From NCBI RefSeq assembly GCF_030412915.1, contig NZ_JAUHJR010000001.1, positions 496,001 through 560,000 on the forward strand: 64,000 nucleotides of DNA, read 5' to 3'. Shown one piece after another: positions 44,266 through 53,488 of this stretch. A program made the translations under genes and the position numbers. Each line of letters opens with the position of its first letter. Positions within the stretch are counted from its first letter, which is position 1. The notes under the pieces were generated by a model that was not told where the DNA came from, ran no database searches, and worked only from the letters and a program-made list of their open reading frames with translations. This DNA is from Nocardioides abyssi. GTDB lineage: Bacteria; Actinomycetota; Actinomycetes; Propionibacteriales; Nocardioidaceae.

Positions 44266-44306
44266 CGTGTGCCGGGCCTGGTTAGTCGGCCGGTCGGTCG
44301 GGCCGG

Positions 44307-45269
44307 TCAGTCGGGGACGTCGACGTGCACGTGGTCGCGGTGCTCGAGGATCGCCCGGTCACCGGAGCGGGACGGCGGGTCGTAGTCGCGCCACCCGGAG
44401 CCGGAGCGCCAGCCGGTGCGCCAGATGCGGTCGTCGAAGATCACGGTCTGCACGTCGAGCCGGTCGGCCATGGCCACCAGGTAGTGGGCCACGGCCCAGC
44501 CGCGCGTCTTGTTCGCGTCGTTGACCGGGCGGAAGAAGATGTCGACCGCGCGGCCGTCGTAGTGCGTCGAGCCCTCCATGTGCCCGTCGCGCACCCCGCC
44601 CGGGGCGAACCCGCCGAGGGACTGCTCGCCGAAGACGCTGACGACCTCGCGGCGGACCTTGTCCGCGCGGGGCACCAGGCCCGAGGCGGTCAGCTCGTCC
44701 GGGCCCTCGTCCACGTCGCCGTCCAGCTCGCAGGAGAACGCCGCCCGCGAGTTGCCCGTCAGCGCGGAGGCCAGCACCCGGGCGTCGGCCTCGTGGTCGG
44801 CGTACGCGTCGGGGAAGCCCGAGCGCTGCACGCGCTGCGCGGCCACGGTGACCTCCATCGACTCGTAACCGTCGACGTCGACGAGCTCGTCGTAGAAGGC
44901 GTTGGTCGCGTAGACCGGGTCCAGCACCTGCGCGGGCGTGCCCCACCCCTGGGAGGGCCGCTGCTGGAAGAGGCCGAGGGAGTCCCGGTCGCCGTAGTCG
45001 ATGTTGTAGAGCTCCGACTCCTGGTACGCCGTCGCCAGCGCGATCGTCGCGGCGCGAGCCGGCATCCCGCGGCCGACGCCGATGGCGGTGATCAGCGCGG
45101 CGTTCTCCGCCTGCTCGACGTCGAGCTCGACCGTGCGGCCGTCGACCGTCGCGGTGCACTGCTCTCCGCCGGAGAACGGCGTCGACTCGCGCAGCACGTC
45201 CCAGCCGAGGTACGCCGTCACGCCCAGCGCCGCCGCGCCGAGCAGCGCGACGCCCGTCCCGACCCTCAT
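44307..45269 (-). CDS. Envelope protein with a lysozyme-like segment
   Basis: This 320-residue protein has an N-terminal membrane anchor or signal (VALLGAAALGVTAYLGW). Residues about 55-140 look like a goose-lysozyme/SLT-type fold: ALITAIGVGRGMPARAATIA, ATAYQESELYNIDYG and SLGLFQQRPSQGWGTPAQVL, where the Glu in YQESE could be catalytic. The C-terminal ~120 residues contain GSTHYDGRAVDIFFRP and HRDHVHVDV, reminiscent of D-Ala-D-Ala peptidase/hedgehog-type zinc sites (H..D...H). Two cell-wall-hydrolase-like halves in one protein suggest peptidoglycan turnover. Neither activity is certain. Confidence 0.75.
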   Translation of the reverse strand: MRVGTGVALLGAAALGVTAYLGWDVLRESTPFSGGEQCTATVDGRTVELDVEQAENAALITAIGVGRGMPARAATIALATAYQESELYNIDYGDRDSLGLFQQRPSQGWGTPAQVLDPVYATNAFYDELVDVDGYESMEVTVAAQRVQRSGFPDAYADHEADARVLASALTGNSRAAFSCELDGDVDEGPDELTASGLVPRADKVRREVVSVFGEQSLGGFAPGGVRDGHMEGSTHYDGRAVDIFFRPVNDANKTRGWAVAHYLVAMADRLDVQTVIFDDRIWRTGWRSGSGWRDYDPPSRSGDRAILEHRDHVHVDVPD

Positions 45270-45330
45270 GCAGCGCGCCCCATGGCTCCAGTGTCCGGGG
45301 CGGCCGAAACCGTGCCCGGGGCCGGCGCGC

Positions 45331-46272
45331 TCAGTTGGCGTGCAGCGCGGCGTTCAGCTCGACGCCCTCGCTGCGCCACGGCACGGCCTCGATCGCACCG
45401 GTGACGGAGTTGCGCCGGAAGAGCACGTTGCTGGTGCCGGACAGCTCGATCGCCTTGACCACGCGCGGCTTGCCGTCCATGTCCGCGACGGTGACCTTGG
45501 TGCCGGCGGTGACGTAGCAGCCGGCCTCGACCACGCAGTCGTCGCCGAGCGAGATGCCCAGGCCGGCGTTGGCGCCGAGCAGGCAGCGCTTGCCGATCGA
45601 GATGACCTGCTTGCCGCCGCCCGACAGGGTGCCCATGATCGACGCGCCGCCGCCGACGTCGGAGCCGTCGTCGACGAGCACGCCGGCGGAGATCCGGCCC
45701 TCGACCATCGAGGCGCCGAGCGTGCCGGCGTTGAAGTTCACGAAGCCCTCGTGCATCACGGTCGTGCCCTCGGCGAGGTGCGCCCCGAGGCGGACGCGGT
45801 CGGCGTCGCCGATGCGCACGCCGCTCGGCACGACGTAGTCGACCATCCGCGGGAACTTGTCGATGCCGTAGACCGAGACGTGCTGGCCGCTGGCGCGCAG
45901 CCGCGCCCGCGTCAGCTCGAAGCCCTCGACCGCGCACGGGCCGGCCGAGGTCCACACGACATTGGTGAGCAGGCCGAACTGGCCCTCCAGCGAGACCGTG
46001 TGCGGCACGACCAGGCGGCTGCTGAGCAGGTGCAGGCGCAGCCAGACGTCCTCGGTCGAGGCGGGCGCGGCCTGGAGGTCGTCGATCTCGACGGTGCGGA
46101 CCTCGCGGACCACGCGGCGTACGTCGTCGCGGCCCTCGAGCTCGCGCAGCTCCACCGGCACTCCGGCGCCGTCGCGCTCGCCGAGCGCGGGCTGCGGGAA
46201 CCACACGTCGAGCACGGTGCCGTCGTCGGTCACGGTCGCGAGGCCATGGCCCCAGGCTGAGGTCGCAGTCAC
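45331..46272 (-). CDS. dapD: 2,3,4,5-tetrahydropyridine-2,6-dicarboxylate N-succinyltransferase
   Basis: This 313-residue actinobacterial-type DapD transfers succinyl from succinyl-CoA to tetrahydrodipicolinate in lysine/DAP synthesis. It has an N-terminal alpha/beta part and a left-handed beta-helix built from hexapeptides at about residues 155-270 ([76 protein letters not shown]). The GTG start at 46272 follows a minus-strand TAGACT by 8 bases. dapC and dapE lie within 8 kb, though in separate units, as in M. tuberculosis (Rv1201c). Confidence 0.92.
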   Translation of the reverse strand: MTATSAWGHGLATVTDDGTVLDVWFPQPALGERDGAGVPVELRELEGRDDVRRVVREVRTVEIDDLQAAPASTEDVWLRLHLLSSRLVVPHTVSLEGQFGLLTNVVWTSAGPCAVEGFELTRARLRASGQHVSVYGIDKFPRMVDYVVPSGVRIGDADRVRLGAHLAEGTTVMHEGFVNFNAGTLGASMVEGRISAGVLVDDGSDVGGGASIMGTLSGGGKQVISIGKRCLLGANAGLGISLGDDCVVEAGCYVTAGTKVTVADMDGKPRVVKAIELSGTSNVLFRRNSVTGAIEAVPWRSEGVELNAALHAN

Positions 46273-46280
46273 GAGGTCGG

Positions 46281-46286
46281 AGTCTA
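46281..46286 (-). promoter_or_regulatory. -10 element TAGACT, leaderless promoter of dapD
   Basis: On the minus strand TAGACT ends 8 bases before GTG 46272. It lies between dapD and the stop of the DinB-like gene, so dapD has its own short transcript start. Confidence 0.45.
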
Positions 46287-46305
46287 GGTGGGCCGCGGGC
46301 GGTCG

Positions 46306-46839
46306 CTACTCGCCGGTGCGACCGTCGACGCACTCGCGGAGCAGGTCGGCGTGGCCGACGTGCCGCGCGTGCTCCTCCAGCACGTGCACGACCACGTCGC
46401 GCACCTCGTACTGCTCGCCGTCGGGCGCCCCGAGCAGCCGGCCCCAGTCGTCCGACGTCCACCACTCGTCCGCGGCCGTCGACTCCCGCTGCCAGGTCTC
46501 CCACGCCTCGGCGACGACGGCGGGGTCGGCGACCGCCCCGGTGAAGTCGCCGTCCCAGTCCTCGGGGGTCTTGTAGAGCTGCGGCTCGTCGAACCGGCCC
46601 TGGCAGACCCGCCGCGACCAGTGGTGGTCGACCTGCGCGAGGTGGCGCAGCAGCCCCAGCAGGGACAGGCCGGACGGTGGCACGGACCGACGGGCCAGCT
46701 GCTCGGGGTCGAGGCCCTCGCACTTCATCGCGATCGTCGTCCGGTGGTTGCGCAGGTACTGCAGCACCGTCCCCTTCTCGCCGCGGGTCGGTCCCTGCTC
46801 GCGCGGGTCCTGGTCGGGCGGCAGCCACCGGTCGCTCAT
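46306..46839 (-). CDS. DinB/DUF664 family protein
   Basis: This 177-residue helical-bundle protein belongs to the DinB-like/DUF664 group. TVLQYLRNHRTTIAMKCEGL near residue 24, SGLSLLGLLRHLAQVDHHW near 57 and VVVHVLEEHARHVGHADLLRE near 150 supply the three-histidine metal site (His in H-x-x-x-D-x-H and HxxxH). Relatives include mycothiol- and bacillithiol-dependent S-transferases, which fits a mycothiol-making host. No activity can be assigned. Start ATG 46839; it is divergent from the following gene with 105 bases between. Confidence 0.85.
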   Translation of the reverse strand: MSDRWLPPDQDPREQGPTRGEKGTVLQYLRNHRTTIAMKCEGLDPEQLARRSVPPSGLSLLGLLRHLAQVDHHWSRRVCQGRFDEPQLYKTPEDWDGDFTGAVADPAVVAEAWETWQRESTAADEWWTSDDWGRLLGAPDGEQYEVRDVVVHVLEEHARHVGHADLLRECVDGRTGE

Positions 46840-46944
46840 GGCCCCACCCGACCAGCCCGGGGCTTGCCCCGCAAGGGGTCCGGCCGCTCCCGGCCCTGTG
46901 GACAGCCGGGTGCGCGACGGTCGGTCCTGGGCCACGGTGGACGG

Positions 46945-47826
46945 GTGGCGACGTCGGTGGTGGAGGTGCTCGAGCGCCTGGGTGGCACGGCCACCCGGGC
47001 CCAGCTCGTCGCGCTCACCTCCCGCACCGCCGTCGACCGGGCCGTCGCCGCCGGCGACCTCTCCCGCCTCGCCCGCGGCCGCTGGGCGCTCCCGCAGGTC
47101 GACGAGGCCCGCGCCGCCGCCCACCGCGCCACCGGCGTCGTCTCCCACACCAGCGCCGCGCTGCTCCACGGCTGGTCGGTCGCCACCGCGCCGGACCGGC
47201 CGCACGTCACCGTCCCGCGCGGCCGCCGACCCGGGCCGGACACGGTCCACCTCCACCGCGTCGACCTCGCGAGCCACGAGCGCGACGGGCTGGTGACCAG
47301 CGATACACGCACGCTGCTCGACTGCGCCCGGACGCTGCCGTTCGCCGATGCCCTGGCCGTCGCCGACTCGGCTCTCCGCAACGGCTTCGGCGCCCAGGAG
47401 CTGCAGGCGCTGGCGGACTCGGCGCGAGGAGCCGGTGCGGCCCGGGTGAGGCGGGTGGCCGAGCACGCCAGCCGCCTGGCCGCCAACCCCTTCGAGTCCG
47501 TCCTCCGGGCGATCGCGCTCGACGTCGACGGGCTGAGCGTCGAGCCGCAGGTCGAGATCTGGGGAGACGGGTTCATCGCGCGCGTCGACCTCGCCGACCG
47601 GCGCCGGCGCATCGTGGCGGAGGCCGACTCGTTCGCCTGGCACGGCGGTCGCGACCAGCTCGCCAGCGACTGCCGTCGCTACAACGCGCTGGTCATCCAC
47701 GGCTGGCTGGTCCTGCGGTTCTCGTGGGAGGACGTGATGTTCCACCCCGACGAGGTGCGCCGCGTCCTGCAGGCAGCCGTCGACCGACTACCAGAAGTCC
47801 GCTGCGGCCCCTGCCGCGCCGCGTGA
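46945..47826 (+). CDS. AbiEi-like winged-helix and DUF559 (Vsr-type) domain protein
   Basis: This is a 293-residue protein. The N-terminal ~50 residues (LERLGGTATRAQLVAL, AVAAGDLSRLARGRWALP) match the AbiEi antitoxin winged-helix. The middle segment VVSHTSAALLHGW..RPHVTVPRGRR is typical of the same group. The last ~110 residues are DUF559, a Vsr/restriction-endonuclease-like fold: VEPQVEIWGDGFIARVDLAD, AEADSFAWHGGRDQLASDCRRY and LRFSWEDVMFHPDEV. GTG 46945 is the first start in frame that fits. These proteins are common single genes in Nocardioides and Mycobacterium. No toxin partner is next to it, and its role is unknown. Confidence 0.8.
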   Translation: MATSVVEVLERLGGTATRAQLVALTSRTAVDRAVAAGDLSRLARGRWALPQVDEARAAAHRATGVVSHTSAALLHGWSVATAPDRPHVTVPRGRRPGPDTVHLHRVDLASHERDGLVTSDTRTLLDCARTLPFADALAVADSALRNGFGAQELQALADSARGAGAARVRRVAEHASRLAANPFESVLRAIALDVDGLSVEPQVEIWGDGFIARVDLADRRRRIVAEADSFAWHGGRDQLASDCRRYNALVIHGWLVLRFSWEDVMFHPDEVRRVLQAAVDRLPEVRCGPCRAA

Positions 47827-47861
47827 GACCGGGACGGCGCCCGACTTCTGGTAGTCCGTCG
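47781..47861. repeat. 19-base inverted repeat across the end of the DUF559 gene
   Basis: CGACCGACTACCAGAAGTC (47781-47799) pairs with GACTTCTGGTAGTCCGTCG (47843-47861) with one mismatch around a 43-base loop that contains the stop codon. The left arm is coding. It may act as a terminator before the ileS leader or as a recombination scar. Confidence 0.7.
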
Positions 47862-47877
47862 ACGACAACGCAACCGA

Positions 47878-47908
47878 TTGGCGGGCGCGGAGCACCCGGC
47901 CGTACCCT
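47878..47908 (+). promoter_or_regulatory. Probable promoter of the ileS T-box leader
   Basis: TTGGCG (47878-47883) and TACCCT (47903-47908) are separated by 19 bases. Transcription would begin near 47915, just upstream of the T-box specifier stem. Confidence 0.45.
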
Positions 47909-47914
47909 GGCACC

Positions 47915-48119
47915 ACAGGCGTTCGAGCCGTCATCAGCGGCGAGCCTCCGGAAGAACGGGACGCGAGTCCTCAGTAGAACCGGACGGGTAGGCCCGTCAC
48001 AGCCCGGTTGAGCGGTCGGCCCAGCAGCACCGGGCCGGCAAGCAGGGTGGTACCGCGGTCCGGCCGGATCGTCCCTGTGGTTTCGAGAAGGACTCACCCC
48101 GAAGCTGCAGGAGCAACCG
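47915..48119 (+). promoter_or_regulatory. T-box riboswitch leader of ileS (translational type, Ile)
   Basis: The leader has the actinobacterial ileS T-box layout. A short Stem I carries the specifier ATC (47933-47935) within TCATCAGCGGCGAGCCTCCG. The conserved linker AGTAGAACCGGACGGG (47973-47988) leads to a stem closed by GGCCCGTCAC. The T-box motif GTGGTACCGCGG lies at 48047-48058. No T-run terminator follows. The ribosome-binding site GCAGGAG stands just before ATG 48120, so control is probably by freeing or hiding that site. Uncharged tRNA-Ile (anticodon GAU) pairing with AUC would raise IleRS synthesis. Confidence 0.88.
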
Positions 48120-51100
48120 ATGACGTACCCGAAGGTCTCCACCTCCGAGAGCGGCGTGCCGTCCACCCCGCGGTTCCCCGCGATCGAGGAGCGGGTGCTG
48201 GCCTACTGGGACGCCGACGGCACCTTCCAGGCGAGCATCGACCAGCGCGACCCGGGCGCGGACGCCGGCAACGAGTTCGTCTTCTACGACGGCCCGCCCT
48301 TCGCCAACGGCCTGCCGCACTACGGCCACCTGCTCACCGGCTACGTCAAGGACATCGTCCCGCGCTACCAGACGATGCGCGGCAAGCGCGTCGAGCGCCG
48401 CTTCGGTTGGGACACCCACGGCCTGCCCGCCGAGCTCGAGGCGATGCGCCTCAACGGCATCAAGACCACCGACGAGATCGTCGAGATGGGCATCGACCGG
48501 TTCAACGAGGCCTGCCGCGACTCGGTCATGAAGTACACCGGCGAGTGGCGCGAGTACGTCACCCGCCAGGCGCGCTGGGTCGACTTCGACCGCGACTACC
48601 GGACCATGAACCCCGAGTACATGGAGTCGGTCATCTGGGCGTTCAAGCGCCTGCACGACAAGGGCCTGGTCTACGAGGGCTTCCGCGTGCTGCCCTACTG
48701 CTGGAACGACGAGACGCCGCTGTCCAACCACGAGCTGCGCATGGACGACGACGTCTACCAGAACCGCCAGGACCCGGCCGTCACCGTCGGCTACGACATC
48801 ACCTCCGACCACGAGCTCAAGGGCGCCAAGCTCCTCGTCTGGACGACCACGCCGTGGACACTTCCGAGCAACCTCGCGGTCATGGTCGGCTCCGACATCG
48901 AGTACGTCGCGGTCGAGTCCGACGGCGTCCGTTACGTGCTCGCGGAGGCCCGCCTCGGCGCCTACGCCCGTGAGCTGGGCGACGAGCCGCAGGTCGTCTG
49001 GCGCGGGACGGGCACCGACCTGCTCGGGCTGACCTACACCCCGCCGTTCTCCTACTACGTCGGCCACGAGGGCGCGTTCCGCGTGGTGCCCGCCGACGAC
49101 GCCGTCACGACCACCGACGGCACCGGGCTGGTCCACACCGCCGGCGCGTTCGGTGAGGTCGACAAGGAGGTCACCGACCGCGAGGGCATCGAGCCGGTCA
49201 TGCCGGTCGGCAAGGACGGGCGGTTCACCCACCCGGTCGCGGAGTACGCCGGCATGCAGGTCTTCGACGCGAACCTGCCGATCATCGACCACCTGAAGGC
49301 CGCCACCCGTGGCGAGACCGGCGAGGCCGTCGGCGCGGTCACCCCCGGCACGGTGCTGCTGCGCCGCGAGACCTACGACCACTCCTACCCGCACTGCTGG
49401 CGCTGCCGCGAGCCGCTCATCTACAAGGGCGTCTCGTCGTGGTTCGTCGAGGTCACGGCGATCAAGGACCGGATGCTCGAGCTGAACCAGCAGATCCGCT
49501 GGGTGCCCGACCACATCCAGGACGGCCAGTTCGGCAAGTGGCTGGCCAACGCCCGCGACTGGTCGATCACCCGCAACCGGTTCTGGGGCAGCCCGGTCCC
49601 GGTGTGGAAGAGCGACGACCCGGCGTACCCCCGCCTCGACGTCTACGGCTCCTTCGAGGAGCTCGAGCGCGACTTCGGCACCCTGCCGCGCAACAAGGAC
49701 GGCCAGCCCGACCTGCACCGGCCGTACGTCGACGAGCTGGTGCGCCCGAACCCCGACGACCCGACCGGCACGTCGATGATGCGCCGCGTGCCCGACGTGC
49801 TCGACGTGTGGTTCGACTCGGGCTCGATGAGCTTCGCGCAGAACCACTACCCGTTCGAGAACGCCGACTGGTTCGACGGCACGGCCGAGAAGAAGGGCCA
49901 CTTCCCGGGCGACTTCATCGTCGAGTACATCGGCCAGACCCGCGGCTGGTTCTACACCCTGCACGTGCTCGCGACGGCGCTGTTCGACAAGCCGGCGTTC
50001 CAGTCGTGCATCAGCCACGGCATCGTGCTGGGCAGCGACGGCAACAAGATGAGCAAGTCGCTGCGCAACTACCCCGACGTGCGCGAGGTCTTCGAGCGCG
50101 ACGGCGCTGACGCGATGCGTTGGTTCCTCATGTCGAGCCCGATCCTGCGCGGCGGCAACCTGGTCGTCACCGAGCAGGGCATCCGCGACTCGGTGCGCCA
50201 GGTGATGATCCCGCTGTGGAACAGCTGGTACTTCTTCCAGCTCTACGCCAACGCCGCCAATGACGGCCAGGGGCACGACGCGCAGTGGTCGACGGACTCC
50301 GAGGACCCGCTCGACCGCTACCTGCTCGCCAAGCTGCGGCAGTACGTCGAGACGATGACCACCCAGCTCGACGAGTACGCCGTCGCCGACGCGTGCGAGA
50401 CGACCCGGTCGTTCCTCGACGTGCTGACCAACTGGTACATCCGTCGCTCCCGCGACCGCTTCTGGGGTGACTCCACCGAGGCCTTCGACACCCTCTACAC
50501 GGTGCTCGAGGTGGTCTGCCGGACCGTCGCCCCGCTGCTGCCGCTGACCACCGAGGAGGTCTGGCGCGGGCTGACCGGCGAGCGCTCGGTGCACCTGGCC
50601 GACTGGCCGGACGCGTCCGCGCTGCCGGCCGACGACGCGCTCGTCGCCGCGATGGACCAGGTCCGCGAGGTCTGCTCGGCCACGTCGGCGCTGCGCAAGG
50701 CGGGCAACCTGCGCAACCGGCTCCCGCTCTCGACGCTGACCGTCGTGGTCGAGGACCCGGCCGCGCTCGGCGGCTTCGAGGGGATCGTGGCCGACGAGGT
50801 CAACGTCAAGCAGGTGCGCCTGCTCGCCGCGGACTCCGACGAGGCCGCGTCGTACGGCGTGGAGCAGAAGCTGACCGTCAACGCCCGCGCCGCCGGCCCC
50901 CGGCTCGGCAAGGACGTGCAGGTCGCCATCAAGGGCTCGAAGTCCGGCGACTGGTCGGTGGCCGAGGACGGCACCGTGACCTCGGGCGGCCTGGCGCTGC
51001 AGGAGGGGGAGTACACCCTCGAGACCGTCGCCGGCTCGGCCGACGCCGACTCCGCGACCGGGGTGCTGCGCAGCGGCGGCTTCGTCGTGCTCGACACCGC

Positions 51101-51341
51101 GGTCACCCCGGAGCTCGCCGCCGAGGGTCTTGCCCGCGACCTGGTCCGCCAGGTGCAGCAGGCTCGTCGCGACGCCGGGCTGGAGGTCTCCGACCGGATC
51201 GCGCTGACCGTCACCGGCCCCGCCGACGTCGTCGCCGCCGCCGAGACCCACCGCGAGCTGCTCACCTCCGAGACGCTCGCGACCTCGCTCGACCTGGTCG
51301 CTGGCGACGGCGAGCCGCAGGTGGCGGTCGCCAAGGCCTGA
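48120..51341 (+). CDS. ileS: Isoleucine--tRNA ligase
   Basis: This is a 1073-residue class Ia aminoacyl-tRNA synthetase. The HIGH motif is in [16 protein letters not shown] near residue 57. CP1 editing-domain features follow, with [14 protein letters not shown] near residue 240 and the conserved [14 protein letters not shown] near 335. [38 protein letters not shown] and [11 protein letters not shown] near 645 precede the anticodon-binding helical domain and a C-terminal extension of the long (eukaryote-like, often mupirocin-insensitive) type. The length of about 1070 with this extension fits type 2 IleRS. Expression is controlled by the T-box leader just upstream. Confidence 0.97.
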   Translation: MTYPKVSTSESGVPSTPRFPAIEERVLAYWDADGTFQASIDQRDPGADAGNEFVFYDGPPFANGLPHYGHLLTGYVKDIVPRYQTMRGKRVERRFGWDTHGLPAELEAMRLNGIKTTDEIVEMGIDRFNEACRDSVMKYTGEWREYVTRQARWVDFDRDYRTMNPEYMESVIWAFKRLHDKGLVYEGFRVLPYCWNDETPLSNHELRMDDDVYQNRQDPAVTVGYDITSDHELKGAKLLVWTTTPWTLPSNLAVMVGSDIEYVAVESDGVRYVLAEARLGAYARELGDEPQVVWRGTGTDLLGLTYTPPFSYYVGHEGAFRVVPADDAVTTTDGTGLVHTAGAFGEVDKEVTDREGIEPVMPVGKDGRFTHPVAEYAGMQVFDANLPIIDHLKAATRGETGEAVGAVTPGTVLLRRETYDHSYPHCWRCREPLIYKGVSSWFVEVTAIKDRMLELNQQIRWVPDHIQDGQFGKWLANARDWSITRNRFWGSPVPVWKSDDPAYPRLDVYGSFEELERDFGTLPRNKDGQPDLHRPYVDELVRPNPDDPTGTSMMRRVPDVLDVWFDSGSMSFAQNHYPFENADWFDGTAEKKGHFPGDFIVEYIGQTRGWFYTLHVLATALFDKPAFQSCISHGIVLGSDGNKMSKSLRNYPDVREVFERDGADAMRWFLMSSPILRGGNLVVTEQGIRDSVRQVMIPLWNSWYFFQLYANAANDGQGHDAQWSTDSEDPLDRYLLAKLRQYVETMTTQLDEYAVADACETTRSFLDVLTNWYIRRSRDRFWGDSTEAFDTLYTVLEVVCRTVAPLLPLTTEEVWRGLTGERSVHLADWPDASALPADDALVAAMDQVREVCSATSALRKAGNLRNRLPLSTLTVVVEDPAALGGFEGIVADEVNVKQVRLLAADSDEAASYGVEQKLTVNARAAGPRLGKDVQVAIKGSKSGDWSVAEDGTVTSGGLALQEGEYTLETVAGSADADSATGVLRSGGFVVLDTAVTPELAAEGLARDLVRQVQQARRDAGLEVSDRIALTVTGPADVVAAAETHRELLTSETLATSLDLVAGDGEPQVAVAKA

Positions 51342-51347
51342 CCCATC

Positions 51348-51469
51348 GCTGGTTGAGCCGGCGAGCGTCGGCGAGCCGTGTCGAAACCCGGTGACCGTGG
51401 CTGCGGCCGTGGGTGCCTCACCGGGTTTCGACTCGTTCAGGCCTGGCGGCCTTCACGGCTCAACCAGCG
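51348..51469. repeat. Two palindromic genome repeat copies in opposite orientation
   Basis: CGCTGGTTGAGCCGGCGAGC..TGTCGAAACCC (51348-51389) and its inverted counterpart GGGTTTCGACTCGTTCAGG..CGGCTCAACCAGCG (51423-51469) flank 33 bases. Together they form a large inverted repeat between convergent genes. The second copy supplies the TGA (minus strand, 51462-51460) that ends the LLM oxidoreductase gene. Confidence 0.85.
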
Positions 51470-52317
51470 GGTGACAGTCCGAGGCGGCCCGCCATCCGGT
51501 CGAGGCTGGCGAGCACCTCGTCCTCGGACTTGTCGGGGACGCCCCAGATGAGGTCGGTGCAGCCGGCCTCGGCCCAGGCGGCGAGGTCGGCGGGGTCGGG
51601 CTTGAAGGCGATGAGCACGTGGATCTCCGGCTGGCCGTCGCGGCCGGCCTCGGCCCACGCCTTCTTCAGCGCCTTGATGTTGCCGAGGACGTCCTGCTGG
51701 GTCGGCGTGGTCATCCAGCCGTCGGCGTGCTCGGCGATCCAGCGGAACGTCTTGGGCCCGCCGCCGGCGCCGATGACGAGGGGGACGTGCGGCTGGGCCG
51801 GCTTGGGGTAGGCCCAGGAGGGTCCGAACGACACGAACTCGCCGTCGTACGACGCCTCCTCCTGCGTCCACAGCGCGCGCATCGCCTCGACGTACTCCTT
51901 GAGCACGGTGCGGCGCCTGCCGGGCGGGACGTGGTGGTCCTCGAGCTCGTCGGTGTTCCAGCCGAAGCCGGCGCCGATGGTGACCCGGCCGCCGGAGAGG
52001 TGGTCGAGGGTGGCGACCTGCTTGGCGAGGGTGATCGGGTCGGACTCGACCGGCAGGGCGACGGCGGTCGCGAGGCGGATGCGCGTGGTGACGGCCGCCG
52101 CGGTGGCCAGCGAGATCCACGGGTCGAGGGTGCGCAGGTAGCGGTCGTCGGGAAGCGTCTCGTCGCCGGTGCCGGGGTGGGCGGCGGTCCGCTTGACCGG
52201 GATGTGGGTGTGCTCGGGGACGTAGATGCTGTCGAACCCGCGCTCCTCCCCGGCCTTCGCGAGGGCCGCCGGGGTGATCCCGCGGTCGGAGGTGAAGAGG
52301 ACGAGTCCGTTGCGCAT
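51460..52317 (-). CDS. LLM-class F420-dependent oxidoreductase
   Basis: This is a 285-residue luciferase-like monooxygenase fold (TIM barrel). [17 protein letters not shown] near residue 24, [16 protein letters not shown] near 75, [19 protein letters not shown] near 103 and [23 protein letters not shown] near 180 fit the actinobacterial TIGR03619-type F420 enzymes. The cofactor is inferred from the family rather than shown. The start at 52317 follows a minus-strand TAGTCT by 7 bases (leaderless). The C-terminus ends SPAG with the stop inside a genome repeat, so the tail may have been altered by repeat insertion. Confidence 0.88.
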   Translation of the reverse strand: MRNGLVLFTSDRGITPAALAKAGEERGFDSIYVPEHTHIPVKRTAAHPGTGDETLPDDRYLRTLDPWISLATAAAVTTRIRLATAVALPVESDPITLAKQVATLDHLSGGRVTIGAGFGWNTDELEDHHVPPGRRRTVLKEYVEAMRALWTQEEASYDGEFVSFGPSWAYPKPAQPHVPLVIGAGGGPKTFRWIAEHADGWMTTPTQQDVLGNIKALKKAWAEAGRDGQPEIHVLIAFKPDPADLAAWAEAGCTDLIWGVPDKSEDEVLASLDRMAGRLGLSPAG

Positions 52318-52324
52318 GGACCCG

Positions 52325-52408
52325 AGACTAGAACGTGTTCCACCTGCGGCGGAAGGGCGAACCGGACAGGTGTCCAGCACGGGGCCTGTCGGGGTCGGCT
52401 GCTTGGAT
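52325..52408. promoter_or_regulatory. Divergent leaderless promoters of the LLM gene and dapE
   Basis: The minus-strand TAGTCT (52330-52325) is 7 bases from the LLM start at 52317. The plus-strand TTGGAT (52403-52408) is 6 bases from the dapE ATG at 52415. Neither start has a ribosome-binding site. Confidence 0.5.
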
Positions 52409-52414
52409 GGGGCC

Positions 52415-53488
52415 ATGGCCACCCTCGACCTCTCGCAGGACGTCGTCTCGCTGACCGCGGCCCTCGTCGACATCGAGTCGGTGAGCCGCGCCGAGGCCGA
52501 GATCGCCGACGCCGTCGAGGCAGCGCTCCGGCCGCTGCCGCACCTCGAGGTGGTCCGCCACGGGCACACCGTCGTCGCGCGGACCGACCTCGGCCGCAGC
52601 GAGCGGGTGGTCATCGCCGGCCACCTCGACACCGTGCCGCTCAACGACAACCTGCCGAGCCGGCTCGAGGGCGGCGTCCTCCACGGGCTCGGCACCTGCG
52701 ACATGAAGGGCGGCGACGCGGTCATCCTCAAGCTGGCCGCGACCGTGCCGGAGCCGGTGCGCGACGTCACCTACATCCTCTACGAGGCCGAGGAGATCGA
52801 GGCCGTGCACAACGGCCTGCGGCTGCTCGCCGAGGCGCGGCCGGACCTGATGGAGGCCGACTTCGCGATCCTGATGGAGCCCTCGAACGCCTCGGTCGAG
52901 GCCGGCTGCCAGGGCACGCTGCGCGTCGAGGTCCGCACCACCGGCGAGCGCGCGCACTCCGCCCGCTCCTGGCGCGGGGTCAACGCGATCCACGGCGCCG
53001 CCGAGGTGCTCGACCGGCTCAACGCGCACGAGCCGCGGCGGCCGGTGATCGACGGGCTGGAGTACCGCGAGGGACTCAACGCCGTCGGCATCTCCGGCGG
53101 GGTCGCCGGCAACGTCGTCCCCGACGAGTGCGTCGTCACCGTCAACTACCGCTTCGCGCCGGACCGCTCGGAGGCGGAGGCCGAGGCGTTCGTCCGTGAG
53201 CTCTTCGCGGGGTACGACGTCCGGCTGACCGACACCTCGCCGGGTGCGCTGCCGGGGCTCGACCGGCCGGCCGCGCGCGCGTTCGTCGACGCGGTCGGCG
53301 GCGAGGTCGCGCCGAAGTTCGGCTGGACCGACGTCGCCCGCTTCACCGCGCTCGGCGTGCCGGCGGTCAACTACGGGCCGGGCGACCCGCTCTACGCCCA
53401 CAAGCAGGACGAGCACGTCCCCGTGGCGGACATCGAGCGGTGCGAGCAGCGGCTGCGGACGTGGCTGACCGGGGAGGCGGGCGCGTGA
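52415..53488 (+). CDS. dapE: Succinyl-diaminopimelate desuccinylase
   Basis: This is a 357-residue M20 metallopeptidase-family enzyme. GHLDTVP near residue 68 gives the first metal His and the Asp. [11 protein letters not shown] near 95 gives the bridging Asp, EAEEIEA near 128 the catalytic Glu pair and EPSN near 157 a further ligand. [15 protein letters not shown] belongs to the dimerisation domain, and [16 protein letters not shown] near the end holds the last His. It hydrolyses N-succinyl-LL-DAP to LL-DAP. Placement beside dapD/dapC and before a LOG gene follows the M. tuberculosis Rv1202 order. Confidence 0.93.
   Translation: MATLDLSQDVVSLTAALVDIESVSRAEAEIADAVEAALRPLPHLEVVRHGHTVVARTDLGRSERVVIAGHLDTVPLNDNLPSRLEGGVLHGLGTCDMKGGDAVILKLAATVPEPVRDVTYILYEAEEIEAVHNGLRLLAEARPDLMEADFAILMEPSNASVEAGCQGTLRVEVRTTGERAHSARSWRGVNAIHGAAEVLDRLNAHEPRRPVIDGLEYREGLNAVGISGGVAGNVVPDECVVTVNYRFAPDRSEAEAEAFVRELFAGYDVRLTDTSPGALPGLDRPAARAFVDAVGGEVAPKFGWTDVARFTALGVPAVNYGPGDPLYAHKQDEHVPVADIERCEQRLRTWLTGEAGA

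Noticed and set aside
46945-47826. Complete type IV toxin-antitoxin (AbiE) system
   Set aside because: Only an AbiEi-like domain fused to DUF559 is present. No AbiEii nucleotidyltransferase gene lies on either side.
20463-51469. Insertion sequences carrying the palindromic repeats
   Set aside because: No transposase gene or target-site duplication was seen around any copy. The elements are short non-coding palindromes, more like REP/BIME-type repeats.
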